The notes under the pieces: generated by a model | Told to the model about the DNA's origin: nothing | Database searches by the model: none | The model's input: the letters and a program-made list of their open reading frames with translations, nothing else | Position numbers and translations under genes: made by a program | Shown: piece after piece, positions 37,533 through 45,707 of the stretch | How positions within the stretch are numbered: the first letter of the stretch is position 1 | Layout of the letters: each line of letters begins with the position of its first letter | Source of the DNA: Rikenellaceae bacterium | GTDB lineage: Bacteria; Bacteroidota; Bacteroidia; Bacteroidales; Rikenellaceae | Length of the DNA stretch: 64,000 nucleotides | NCBI GenBank assembly: GCA_015060005.1 | Contig: SUZI01000006.1 | Span: forward strand, 25,826-89,825 | Direction of reading: 5' to 3'

Positions 37533-38750
37533 TTATCGCTTGCTACCCTTAGCACCCTTTGCTCCGAGTGCTCCTGTCGAGTAGTTAAAGATATTCTCCT
37601 TGTAGCTTGTGGTCTTGAACGACGAGTCTCGCTTACGCTGGAAGGCGATAGCAATGAGTCGCTCTAACAGCTCCTGGAAACTCACACCCGTAGCCTCCCA
37701 CAGGTAGAATGAGAGTGAGCCAGGGATGGTGTTAATCTCGTTGACATAGATTTTCTCCGTTGCCTCGTCAATCATAAAGTCGATACGCGACACTCCGTCG
37801 CACGCCAGGGCTTTGAAGGTCTCAACAGCTGTCGTGCGGATAAAGTTGGTTGTTGCTTCGGGGAGGTTGGCAGGTATCTCTCTTACGGTCGAACGCATAC
37901 CCTCCGACTGCTTAACAGCACCCTTCGAGCCCTTGCCGCCACCGAGATACTTATCGGCGTAGCTCAATATCTCGCCACTACGTATCGGTGCCTCGCATAC
38001 CGAAGCCTCACACTCGTAGTAGTTGCCCAGAACAGAGCAGTTTATCTCCTTGAGCTTCTCGACAAGCTTCTCTACGATGATACGCTTCGAATATGTAACA
38101 GCATTCTCCACCGCCACGATGAGCTCCTTCTGGTCGTGTACCGCCGAGATACCCACACTTGAGCCCGAGTCGGCTGGCTTCACGATAAGAGGGTATTGCA
38201 GTTTAGCCTCCACTCGCTCTATAACACGCTCCTGAGCGTCGAACCACTCCTTGTCGCTGAACCACGTATAGTCTATCACAGGTATGCCGCTCTCGGCAAG
38301 AATCATCTTCATCGTTATCTTATCCATACCGTTAGCCGATGCCAGCACATTACAGCCTGCATAAGGTATGCCTGTCATCTCTATCGTTCCCTGGAAAGAG
38401 CCATCCTCGCAGTTTGTTCCGTGCAGAGCGGGGAGTATCACGTCGAGCGTAGCTGCCACGTCGGATCCAAACAGCGACTTCTTCACCTTGTAGAGGTTGT
38501 TGTCGCCATATAGTGGGCGGAGATATACCTCCTCGCACTCCTTGAAGAGCTTATCCATCTGGCGGTAGTTCTCGCTCTTGCGTAGAGCCTCGCCTGTGTA
38601 CCACTTACCCTGCTTTGAGATGTATATTGGGGTGATGTCGTATTTCTCTGTGTCGAGAGCCTCCATAGCCTGGATGGCTGTCAGTACCGAAATTTCATTT
38701 TCAACGGAGCGACCGCCGAAGATTACTCCTACATTGATTTTGGTCTTCAT
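37533..38750 (-). CDS. ddl: D-alanine-D-alanine ligase family ATP-grasp enzyme (divergent Ddl paralogue)
   Basis: This 405-residue protein has the ATP-grasp Ddl layout. The N-terminal motif is GGRSVENEIS, where His of the usual E-H-E/V-S is Asn. The Lys/Ser loop is KPADSGSSVGIS near residue 190, and the metal site is DFMID..IYVNEINTIPG near 340. The omega-loop contains SYADKY followed by a long Gly/Lys/Ser-rich insert, and the usual PGFTxxS is PGSLSFYLWE. The protein is longer than typical Ddl (300-370) and ends in a GAKGAKGSKR tail. It follows a membrane-anchored MurF-like gene, supporting a role in making and adding a D-Ala-D-X dipeptide to peptidoglycan precursors. A second, canonical ddl/murF pair elsewhere is expected but not visible here. 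Confidence 0.85.
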   Translation of the reverse strand: MKTKINVGVIFGGRSVENEISVLTAIQAMEALDTEKYDITPIYISKQGKWYTGEALRKSENYRQMDKLFKECEEVYLRPLYGDNNLYKVKKSLFGSDVAATLDVILPALHGTNCEDGSFQGTIEMTGIPYAGCNVLASANGMDKITMKMILAESGIPVIDYTWFSDKEWFDAQERVIERVEAKLQYPLIVKPADSGSSVGISAVHDQKELIVAVENAVTYSKRIIVEKLVEKLKEINCSVLGNYYECEASVCEAPIRSGEILSYADKYLGGGKGSKGAVKQSEGMRSTVREIPANLPEATTNFIRTTAVETFKALACDGVSRIDFMIDEATEKIYVNEINTIPGSLSFYLWEATGVSFQELLERLIAIAFQRKRDSSFKTTSYKENIFNYSTGALGAKGAKGSKR

Positions 38751-38774
38751 TTTATCTTTTATTTTATTGTTTTT

Positions 38775-40337
38775 CTACTTAAATGAGTCGGGTAGGTCGT
38801 TTTCATATAGCACGACATCGCCACTACGCAACATCGGTGTGAGCAGGGCTGTCGCCTCGGCAAACGAGTCGGCTATGAGCAGATTCTCTTTCGCGAAGCC
38901 CTCGCTCTCGATGCCACCAACTATCGCCTCGCGGTTTGTCCTGTTCACCACGATAGCTATGTCGCACGCACGAGCTATCTGTCGTCCAAGCTCGGTGTTG
39001 AGTGCTGCCTGACGCTCTCCTAACTCCACGAAGCCGGGTGTTACCACTATCGCACGTGCTCCTGCGGGGCGTTCAAACTCTCGCAACACCTCAAGTGCCA
39101 TCTTCGCTCCTGCCGGATTTGAGTTGTATGCGTCATCTATTATAGCTACGCCACCCGTTGTGTGTCGCACGTTTAGTCTATGCTCTATCTGCTCAATCTG
39201 TCGTATGGCACGTTTCTGCAACGCCTCCGCAACGTTGAGCTTGTCGGCTACCGCTATTGCTGCCAGGAGGTTGAGTATGTTGCCTCTGCCTGCCAGGTGT
39301 GTGGTGTAACCCTCGCGTATGTCGCCTCGGCAATCTACGCTGAACGATGTCTCGCGGGCGGAGTATTTAACCTCCACAGCCCGATAGTCTGCCTCGGTGT
39401 GCTCCACGCTGTACGATACCGTGTTGGAGTGGCGATGTACTTTAGCCTGGGCTATCACCTCCGAGTCGAGGTTTATCACACCCATACCGCCCTCGGGCAG
39501 AGCCTCTATAAGCTCAAACTTTGTGCGGAAGATGTTCTCTACGGTGTGGAATGTCTCCAGGTGCATCTCACCAACAGCGGTAACTATGCCTATCGTAGGG
39601 TGTACCAAATCGCATATCTCGCGAATGTCGCCCGTCTGCTTAGCTCCCATCTCTACGATGAAGACCTCGTGGTGAGGCTTCAGGTGCTCACGTATGGTGC
39701 GGACAACACCCAATGTGGTGTTGAAGTTGCCAGGTGTCATTAGCACGTTGTACTTTTCACAGAGTATACGATATAGATAGTGTTTCGTTGATGTCTTGCC
39801 GAAGCTGCCCGTTATGCCTATAATCTTTAGGTGGGGCATCGAACGCAGGATACGTTTTGCGTCGTTGTAATACCAGCGAGCGATATATGCCTCCAATGGT
39901 TTGTTGATGATGTTTGACGTGAGCATCACTATCGGTATGATAAGCAACGCATAGGCTATCGTGAAGCAGTATTGTGGCAGGTATATCCACAGCAGGGTGA
40001 TGATAGCTCCTGTGAGCAGGAATGCTGTCAGCAGCAGTCGTTTGACACGCATTGTATATACCAGCGGAGTCTTCTGCTTGGTACGGAACGATAGTATGAG
40101 CAGTATCACTACCGCTACCGCCGACGTGATGCAGAGTGCGAGCGGCGAGGCAAACGAGCTCACTACGCCCATACCCAATGCCACAGCTGTGTAAGGTATG
40201 GCGTGGCATTGCCTGTACCAATTCAAGTAACGATTTACTCGATATGAGTTTTGCTGAAACATATGTACATCGTAGCGAACGATGAGTGCCCATATTGCTA
40301 CGTATAGCACAGCGAGTATGATAATCGTCGTATTCAT
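38775..40337 (-). CDS. murF: Membrane-anchored Mur ligase (MurF-like, UDP-MurNAc-tripeptide:D-Ala-D-Ala ligase type)
   Basis: This 520-residue protein has an N-terminal membrane part with about four hydrophobic helices (residues 3-20, 50-85, 100-120, 125-145), then a Mur ligase domain. The ATP-binding loop GITGSFGKTSTKHYL is near 180, the substrate/Mg region FIVEMGAKQTGDI near 225, VTAVGEMHLETFHT near 250, and the MurF-type IIDDAYNSNPAGAKMAL near 395. Canonical MurF is about 430-460 residues and soluble, so this is a variant. The gene starts 1 nt after the alpha/beta hydrolase and is followed by the Ddl-like gene, forming a cassette. Whether it uses the standard lipid-precursor substrate is unknown. 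Confidence 0.85.
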   Translation of the reverse strand: MNTTIIILAVLYVAIWALIVRYDVHMFQQNSYRVNRYLNWYRQCHAIPYTAVALGMGVVSSFASPLALCITSAVAVVILLILSFRTKQKTPLVYTMRVKRLLLTAFLLTGAIITLLWIYLPQYCFTIAYALLIIPIVMLTSNIINKPLEAYIARWYYNDAKRILRSMPHLKIIGITGSFGKTSTKHYLYRILCEKYNVLMTPGNFNTTLGVVRTIREHLKPHHEVFIVEMGAKQTGDIREICDLVHPTIGIVTAVGEMHLETFHTVENIFRTKFELIEALPEGGMGVINLDSEVIAQAKVHRHSNTVSYSVEHTEADYRAVEVKYSARETSFSVDCRGDIREGYTTHLAGRGNILNLLAAIAVADKLNVAEALQKRAIRQIEQIEHRLNVRHTTGGVAIIDDAYNSNPAGAKMALEVLREFERPAGARAIVVTPGFVELGERQAALNTELGRQIARACDIAIVVNRTNREAIVGGIESEGFAKENLLIADSFAEATALLTPMLRSGDVVLYENDLPDSFK

Positions 40338-40338
40338 C

Positions 40339-41118
40339 TTATTGCTTGTTTGTCATATCTTTAGCTAAAAAACTCTTCAACACTCGCTCGAATAGTACGG
40401 GGTTTTCCAGAAATGAGAAGTGTCCCGCTGCTGCCACCGTAACAAGCCCTGCGTCGGGTATAAGTTTCTCCATACGCTTGGCATCCGCGAGTGGGGTGGC
40501 GGTGTCATTCTCGCCCCAGAACAGAAGTGTCGGAGCTTTTATATGTGGCATCAGATGGCATAAATCCTCGTTTACACACTTCGATAATATGGCACGCATC
40601 ATTGGCGAGGCGTTGCTGTAATCAGAAGAGCCCGCCTTTGCTCGACGCTTCTCGATAAGTGCTGCGGCACGTCTCTTACCTAAGAATATCGGAGCGAGGT
40701 GCTTGAGTGTCTTGAATGTGTAGACCTTCAGGTAGTATTTCAGCGACCGCTTGGGCTTCACGCCGGCTGCATCGACCAATATAACCTTACGTGTTGTGTT
40801 GCGTGAGGCATAGACTATCGATACTCTGCCACCGAACGAGTGTCCCATAAGGATTGGGTTCTCAATACCCTCTGCTTGAAGTATAGCCTCTATAGATTGG
40901 GTGTACTCCTCCACGCCCCACACCTCCTTTGGCTCTTCACTCTTGCCAAAGCCCGCAAAGTCTACCGTGAGACAGCGAAAGTGCTCCTTGAGGAAAGCCT
41001 CTGCACGTGCCCATATCTCGGTATTACAGCCCCATCCGTGCAGGAGTACGAGGGGTTTACCCTCACCCTGCAAGGTGTAGTGTAGCGTGATACCCTTATA
41101 TGTTAGAAATTTATCCAT
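40339..41118 (-). CDS. Alpha/beta hydrolase
   Basis: This 259-residue alpha/beta hydrolase has the oxyanion segment LLHGWGCNTEIW (about residue 24), VDFAGFGKSEEP, and the nucleophile elbow MGHSFGGR with Ser near 93. The catalytic His is in AAGHFSFLENP near 240, and an acid is plausible in FWGENDTATPL. No signal peptide is seen, so it is cytoplasmic. It is the first gene of the minus-strand hydrolase-MurF-Ddl-OMP group, 1 nt from the MurF-like gene. Substrate unknown; the context suggests an ester or peptide linked to cell-wall precursors, which is inference. Confidence 0.85.
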   Translation of the reverse strand: MDKFLTYKGITLHYTLQGEGKPLVLLHGWGCNTEIWARAEAFLKEHFRCLTVDFAGFGKSEEPKEVWGVEEYTQSIEAILQAEGIENPILMGHSFGGRVSIVYASRNTTRKVILVDAAGVKPKRSLKYYLKVYTFKTLKHLAPIFLGKRRAAALIEKRRAKAGSSDYSNASPMMRAILSKCVNEDLCHLMPHIKAPTLLFWGENDTATPLADAKRMEKLIPDAGLVTVAAAGHFSFLENPVLFERVLKSFLAKDMTNKQ

Positions 41119-41128
41119 AATATCCCGA

Positions 41129-41136
41129 CAAATTTA
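41129..41136 (-). promoter_or_regulatory. Promoter -7 box for the hydrolase-MurF-Ddl group, inside an inverted repeat
   Basis: The minus strand reads TAAATTTG, matching TAnnTTTG, 10 nt before the ATG at 41118, so the 5' leader would be very short. The box is bracketed by TCCCGA (41123-41128) and TCGGGA (41145-41150), a possible operator. Confidence 0.5.
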
Positions 41137-41168
41137 AGCAAATTTCGGGACAAAATGCAAATAAGCTG

Positions 41169-42239
41169 CTACTTATTCATAATCTCGTTCTGGCGAGATA
41201 TACTCTCCAAGTGGATTGTCTCCAGAATAGCACTCACAAACTCCTCGCTCAGACCCATTCCGCGAGTCATCGAGAGCATACGGCGACAAATCTCTCCCCA
41301 GCGGTTGCTCTGGAGGATGGCAACGTTGTTAGCCTTCTTTATCTCGCCAATCTTATCACTCGTACGCATACGCTCGCTCAGCAGTTCAAAGAGCTCCGAA
41401 TCTATCTGGTCAATCTTCTGTCGGCAGACGTTAAGTTCACTTGTAAACTCGGGGTCTTCGGTGGTCTTGGCACGCCACATCACGTTGTCAATCATCGTGA
41501 TACAGTCCTCGGGTGTTACCTGTTGCGATGCGTCGCTCCATGCCTTGTCGGGGCAGATGTGGCTCTCAATGATGAGTCCGTCGTAGCATAGGTCGGCAGC
41601 CTGCTGTGCTATGCCGTAGAGCAAAGGTCGACAGCCGCAGATGTGCGACGGGTCGCAAATCATCATCATCTCGGGGAAGCGGCTACGCATCTCGAATATC
41701 ATATGCCACATAGGTGGGTTGCGATATTTGCTATGACCAAAGTATGAGAATCCGCGATGTATAAGACCTATATTCTCGCGTGGCACACCCTCGTTTATCA
41801 GGCGGTTGACGGCTCCTGCCCACAGTCCTATGTCGGGTGTCATAGGGTTTTTAATCAAAATAGCCACATCGTGGTTGTCGTGAAGGCTCTCGGCAATCTC
41901 CTGTACTGCAAAAGGCGACACGGTTGTGCGAGCACCTATCCAGAGTAGGTCAACACCATATTTGAGTGCTAACTCTACGTGAGAGCGGTTTGCCACCTCG
42001 ACTGCGATAGGCAGCCCCGTAGCCTCCTTTACCTCGCACAGCCACTGCAAGCCAGGCTCGCCTATGCCCTCGAATGTTCCGGGCTGGGTGCGAGGCTTCC
42101 ACACTCCGGCTCGGATAACATCTACCCTGCCCGAGCGAGCAAGTTGCATAGCAGTCTCTATTGTCTGCTCTTTGGTCTCGGCACTGCAAGGGCCGGCTAT
42201 GATGAGTGGGCGTTTGTTGCCTAATGAAAACTTTCCCAT
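41169..42239 (-). CDS. Bifunctional DAHP synthase / chorismate mutase
   Basis: This 356-residue fusion catalyses the first step of the shikimate pathway and the branch step towards Phe and Tyr. Residues 1-255 are a type I-beta DAHP synthase (IAGPCSAET, VWKPRTQPGTFEGIGEPGLQW, IGARTTVSPF, GLIHRGFSYF, ICDPSHICGC). Residues about 268-350 are an AroQ-type chorismate mutase (LNVCRQKIDQIDSELFELLSERMR, IGEIKKANN). In this fusion type, prephenate sensed by the mutase domain is known in some enzymes to inhibit the synthase. It is the last gene of the attenuator-controlled aromatic operon, 7 nt after the prephenate dehydrogenase gene. Confidence 0.95.
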   Translation of the reverse strand: MGKFSLGNKRPLIIAGPCSAETKEQTIETAMQLARSGRVDVIRAGVWKPRTQPGTFEGIGEPGLQWLCEVKEATGLPIAVEVANRSHVELALKYGVDLLWIGARTTVSPFAVQEIAESLHDNHDVAILIKNPMTPDIGLWAGAVNRLINEGVPRENIGLIHRGFSYFGHSKYRNPPMWHMIFEMRSRFPEMMMICDPSHICGCRPLLYGIAQQAADLCYDGLIIESHICPDKAWSDASQQVTPEDCITMIDNVMWRAKTTEDPEFTSELNVCRQKIDQIDSELFELLSERMRTSDKIGEIKKANNVAILQSNRWGEICRRMLSMTRGMGLSEEFVSAILETIHLESISRQNEIMNK

Positions 42240-42246
42240 AATATCT

Positions 42247-43089
42247 CTATTTCAATATTTCACGTATCTTGTTTGCTCGTTGCATAGCCTCTATCAATCC
42301 CTCGCGGTCGTCGCGTTCAATCATACGACGCAATATCTGCAACTGATGAATATGCTCGCGGAGCACATCTAAGACATTGTATTTGTTGCCCAGGAAGATG
42401 GGAGCCCACGTCTTGGGCAGACTCTTCGCCAAACGAACGGTGCTCTCAAAACCACCACCCGCTAAGTCGAATATATGCTCCTCCTCTCGCTCCTTCTCCA
42501 ACACCGTCAGAGCCAACGCAAACGATGTGATGTGCGAGATATGCGATACGTAAGCACAGTGCATATCTTGCTCTTCAGCCGACATATAACGGATGGGCAT
42601 ACCGAGCGTAGTGTATATGTTAACTACCTGTTGCAGAGCATCTTCATCGCTCTGCTCCTTCTCGCATATAACGACCGTGCGACCCTTGAAGGCGTTGTGC
42701 TCGGCAGCCTCGGGACCACTATGCTCGGTACCCCACATAGGATGTGTTGCAACCATTCTGCCACGATTGGGATGCATTGAGGTTATTTCGATAAGCTCCT
42801 CTTTTGTTGAGCCCATATCCATCAGTATCTGATGCTTGCCGATACGATTAAGTATCTTGGTGGCAAGCACGGGAATGGTATCAACGGGTGTAGATAGAAC
42901 TATCAGGTCGCTTTCAGCGATAGCCGTATCGAGGCTTACAATCTCATCTACAAGCCCCAGCTCCAGAGCCTTCGTTGCGTTTCGCTCGGAGCTATCTATA
43001 CCCAATATTTTATCGTATAAACCCTTATCCTTCAGGCTCAAAGCAAATGAGCCACCGATAAGTCCCAATCCTATGATGGTTGCTGTCAT
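42247..43089 (-). CDS. tyrA: Prephenate dehydrogenase
   Basis: This 280-residue NAD-dependent enzyme converts prephenate to 4-hydroxyphenylpyruvate, the Tyr branch. The N-terminal Rossmann motif GLGLIGGSFALSLKDKG is followed by the acidic end GIDSS. Substrate-binding residues lie in ATHPMWGTEHSGPEAA (about residue 115) and the helical dimer domain follows (AYVSHISHITSFALAL). No ACT or mutase domain is attached. It sits between the aminotransferase (9 nt) and DAHP synthase-mutase (7 nt) genes, fitting Tyr synthesis. Confidence 0.95.
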   Translation of the reverse strand: MTATIIGLGLIGGSFALSLKDKGLYDKILGIDSSERNATKALELGLVDEIVSLDTAIAESDLIVLSTPVDTIPVLATKILNRIGKHQILMDMGSTKEELIEITSMHPNRGRMVATHPMWGTEHSGPEAAEHNAFKGRTVVICEKEQSDEDALQQVVNIYTTLGMPIRYMSAEEQDMHCAYVSHISHITSFALALTVLEKEREEEHIFDLAGGGFESTVRLAKSLPKTWAPIFLGNKYNVLDVLREHIHQLQILRRMIERDDREGLIEAMQRANKIREILK

Positions 43090-43098
43090 ATTGTTTTT

Positions 43099-44277
43099 TT
43101 ATTTTGTGAAACGACTCTTTACACGCTCGGCAGCCTCTGCTAAACGCTCCTTAGGCATACAGAGTGAGATGCGGATGTAATGCTCGCCCTCGCTGCCGAA
43201 GATACCGCCCGGTGTAACAAAGACATCGCACTCGTCCAACACCTTATCCGAGAAGGCAAAGCAGTCGCCCTCGAACGATGCAGGAATCTTTGCCCAGACG
43301 AACAAACCAGCCTGATTCTTGCGATACTCGCATCCGAGAGCATCCAGGAGAGCGTAGCCCGCAGCCTCGCGAGCGTAATATGTTGTGTTGAGTTCATCAA
43401 ACCACTCGTTGCCCAACGCTAATGCTTCAGCAGCAGCGGCTTGCACGGGGAAGAACATACCCGAGTCCATATTGCTCTTAAAACGGAGAATGTCGGCTAT
43501 CCACTCCGAGCGACCTACGACAACACCGACACGCCAGCCTGCCATACTGTGTCCCTTACTTGTAGAGTTCATCTCGATGGCTACATCCCACGCACCAGGG
43601 ATAGACAGAAGGCTGAGTTGCAGATTGTTACGCACGAAACTGTATGGGTTGTCGTGAACGAGCAGAATGTTGTGTTTCTGGGCAAAGGCAACCAGCTTCT
43701 CGAAGAGCTCAACGGTTGGCAATGTGCCCGTAGGCATATTTGGATAGTTGACAAACATCAGCTTCACTCGGCTCAGGTCCTCCTTCTCAATTGCCTCAAA
43801 ATCAGGATAAAAGTCGGTACTCTCGTTGAGGTGATACTCCAGAACATCACCGCCAGCAAGCGTTACCGCAGCACGATAAGTAGGGTAGCCAGGGTTGGGT
43901 ACTAATACCTTATCGCCGGCATCCAAGAACGCCATACATATATGCATAATACCCTCCTTGGAGCCCAGAAGTGGGAGAACCTCAGTTTTGGGATTGAGTT
44001 TCACGTTGTACCACTTCTCGTACCACGCTGCATACGCCTCACGCAGCAGCTCGCTACCGTTGTAGGGCTGGTAGGCGTGTACGTCAGGGCGTTGAGCCTC
44101 AGAGGCTAAGCGGTCGATAACTCGCTGATGTGGAGGCATATCGGGACTACCGATGCCCAGACTAATGATATCACGTCCTTGTTTACGCAACTCGGCGATT
44201 TCACGATTTTTCTTTGAAAAATAGTACTCCTTAATGCAATCCATACGATGCGATGGACGAATCTCAATCTTTGCCAT
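43099..44277 (-). CDS. Aromatic pathway aminotransferase (class I, LL-DAP/aspartate aminotransferase-like)
   Basis: This 392-residue PLP enzyme has SLGIGSPDMPPH near the N-terminus, LPLLGSKEGIMHICMAF at the cofactor phosphate site, VNYPNMPTGTLP near 175 and the Schiff-base Lys in NSTSKGHSMAGWRVG near 235. Such enzymes often act on LL-diaminopimelate, aspartate or prephenate/phenylpyruvate. Its place between pheA (21 nt) and tyrA (9 nt) suggests it transaminates phenylpyruvate and hydroxyphenylpyruvate to Phe and Tyr. Confidence 0.9.
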   Translation of the reverse strand: MAKIEIRPSHRMDCIKEYYFSKKNREIAELRKQGRDIISLGIGSPDMPPHQRVIDRLASEAQRPDVHAYQPYNGSELLREAYAAWYEKWYNVKLNPKTEVLPLLGSKEGIMHICMAFLDAGDKVLVPNPGYPTYRAAVTLAGGDVLEYHLNESTDFYPDFEAIEKEDLSRVKLMFVNYPNMPTGTLPTVELFEKLVAFAQKHNILLVHDNPYSFVRNNLQLSLLSIPGAWDVAIEMNSTSKGHSMAGWRVGVVVGRSEWIADILRFKSNMDSGMFFPVQAAAAEALALGNEWFDELNTTYYAREAAGYALLDALGCEYRKNQAGLFVWAKIPASFEGDCFAFSDKVLDECDVFVTPGGIFGSEGEHYIRISLCMPKERLAEAAERVKSRFTK

Positions 44278-44298
44278 AACTAACTGTATTATAAAGTG

Positions 44299-45114
44299 TT
44301 AAATCTCTTTGTTGTTGTGGTAGACTCCGTAGACGTGTACCTCCTCGGTAACACGTTGCAGACGGTCTAAGTTGCGGATATAACTATCTAACGAATTGAA
44401 TTCCAAGTCGATATGGAACAGATAATGCCACGGCTCGCTCGGAATAGGGTAGGACTGCAACTTCGATAGGTTGATATCCTCTAATTGGCTCAAAGCACGT
44501 ATCAGAGCACCCTGCTCGTGGTCGGTTTTGAAGTATAGTGATGCCTTATTTGCATCGGGTGCGATGTCGTGATCGTAGCGTTTGAGCACCATAAAGCGGG
44601 TATAATTGTTCTTTATTGTGTTGATTTCGTTCGCTATTATCTTCAAACCGTAGGTTTCAGCCGCCAAATCGCTCGCTATTGCTGCGGTATGTCGGAGTTT
44701 TTTCTCGGCGATATGCTTTGCACTAAGAGCGGTGTCGTCCGACTCGATTAGTCGCCACGGATGAGCATCCAAAAAATCGACACATTGCAACAGAGCCATC
44801 GAGTGAGACTCGACCTCGGTGATATCGTCCCACTCGGTATCGGGCAGAACCATCAGATTTTGAGTGATGGGCAAATATACCTCGCCTGCGACCTGAAGAT
44901 TCTCATCCTGAAGAATACTATAGTTGGGAATTATCGAGCCAGCAATGGAGTTCTCGATAGCCATAAGTCCCATCGTAGCCTCGCCATTTTTCACAGCTTT
45001 AGCAACCTCGCGGAATGTGTCTTTTGGCAAAATCTCGATGTTTCTGCCAAAATATTTTATCGCCGCTATGTGGTGAAACGAAGCCTCGTATCCCTGTATT
45101 GCAATCTTCAGCAT
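44299..45114 (-). CDS. pheA: Prephenate dehydratase with ACT domain
   Basis: This 271-residue enzyme makes phenylpyruvate from prephenate. The catalytic region is clear: IQGYEASFHHIAA at the N-terminus, IENSIAGSI near residue 55 and the hallmark Thr-Arg-Phe in NNYTRFMVL near 172. The C-terminal ACT domain (about 185-265) begins KASLYFKTDHEQGALIRAL. The ESRP motif that binds Phe in many feedback-inhibited dehydratases reads QSYP here, so allosteric control may be altered. It is the first structural gene of the operon, behind the Phe/Tyr attenuator. Confidence 0.95.
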   Translation of the reverse strand: MLKIAIQGYEASFHHIAAIKYFGRNIEILPKDTFREVAKAVKNGEATMGLMAIENSIAGSIIPNYSILQDENLQVAGEVYLPITQNLMVLPDTEWDDITEVESHSMALLQCVDFLDAHPWRLIESDDTALSAKHIAEKKLRHTAAIASDLAAETYGLKIIANEINTIKNNYTRFMVLKRYDHDIAPDANKASLYFKTDHEQGALIRALSQLEDINLSKLQSYPIPSEPWHYLFHIDLEFNSLDSYIRNLDRLQRVTEEVHVYGVYHNNKEI

Positions 45115-45146
45115 ACCTTATATGTAAATATGTAATAGTCTTAACT

Positions 45147-45186
45147 AAAAAATCCCGACCAAACTGCGAGTAGGTCAGGATTTTTG
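45147..45186 (-). promoter_or_regulatory. Attenuator terminator of the aromatic operon
   Basis: On the minus strand AATCCTGACC pairs with GGTCGGGATT (one G-T wobble) and is followed by TTTT, a rho-independent terminator about 30 nt before pheA. Its 5' arm ATCCTGACC (45173-45181) can instead pair perfectly with GGTCAGGAT in the leader (45226-45234), forming the antiterminator. The leader segment also belongs to a pause hairpin, ACCGCA-CT-TGCGGT (45232-45245). The three mutually exclusive pairings are the layout of a ribosome-mediated attenuator. Confidence 0.85.
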
Positions 45187-45210
45187 AAGTATCATAAAGC
45201 AAATAATCTC

Positions 45211-45285
45211 TTATCGGCATACGACATCCTGACCGCAAGTGCGGTAAAAATAGAAGTACTGATATGAGATATAAGCCTTAAACAT
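45211..45285 (-). CDS. Phe/Tyr-rich leader peptide of the aromatic operon attenuator
   Basis: A 24-codon frame runs from ATG at 45285 to TAA at 45211. It holds five Tyr and three Phe codons, with the core YQYFYFY at codons 8-14. The core ends where the pause hairpin arm ACCGCA begins (codon 14). A ribosome held at scarce Tyr-tRNA or Phe-tRNA would cover that arm, free the second arm and favour the antiterminator. With plentiful tRNA the ribosome goes on to the stop and the terminator can form. No function as a free peptide is proposed. This is too short for routine gene calling. Confidence 0.85.
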   Translation of the reverse strand: MFKAYISYQYFYFYRTCGQDVVCR

Positions 45286-45311
45286 AATCCTTAACAAACC
45301 TTTTGTGGTTA

Positions 45312-45319
45312 CAAATGTA
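45312..45319 (-). promoter_or_regulatory. Promoter -7 box of the aromatic amino acid operon
   Basis: The minus strand reads TACATTTG, a TAnnTTTG match, 26 nt before the leader peptide ATG. This gives a short 5' end before the leader peptide, as expected for an attenuator transcript. Confidence 0.78.
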
Positions 45320-45378
45320 TGATTTTGGCGTGTAATATCAAAATATTTTAAGAATAAAATTGTGATTTAATTAGTAAA

Positions 45379-45571
45379 CAGTAGAGAGAAATTGGCTTTT
45401 TGGGAGGATAGGGAAGATAAGGAGTAAGGGAAACTAAAGGGTATTAAAGGAAACTAAAGTCGCAATAAAAAATAGTTTTTAGTTTTTAGTTCTATAAGGT
45501 AGATTCCCATCGCCTAACCTTTGGTTAGTCGGGGAATGACGTTAATATAATGAGTAATTAGTAGAGAGTAA
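45379..45571. repeat. Intergenic repeat, copy A (upstream of the surface lipoprotein gene)
   Basis: About 190 bp starting AGTAGAGAGAAATTG and containing GGGAAACTAAAGGGTATTAAAG, AAACTAAAGTCGCAATAAAA and the palindrome ATTCCC..CTAACC-TTT-GGTTAG..GGGAAT, and ending GAGTAATTAGTAGAGAGTAAA. Two more copies lie downstream of the gene at 49243-49626. The rest of the intergenic DNA to 45700 is AT-rich with no gene. Confidence 0.88.
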
Positions 45572-45707
45572 ATTTTTTTGGTGGATGAAAAAATGTGAAA
45601 AAATATGAAAAAAAATTGTTGTTGGTGGGTAAGAGAAATTTGAGTTTTTGGTGGTTTTTTGAGCGGTGAGCGGTGGCGTAAGGTGTTGTGGATTAGCAAA
45701 TAATGTG

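Noticed and set aside
44999..45238. 79-codon minus-strand frame crossing the attenuator into pheA
   Set aside because: It starts with TTG, runs through the terminator and overlaps pheA out of frame; the 24-codon leader peptide with its own stop explains the region better.
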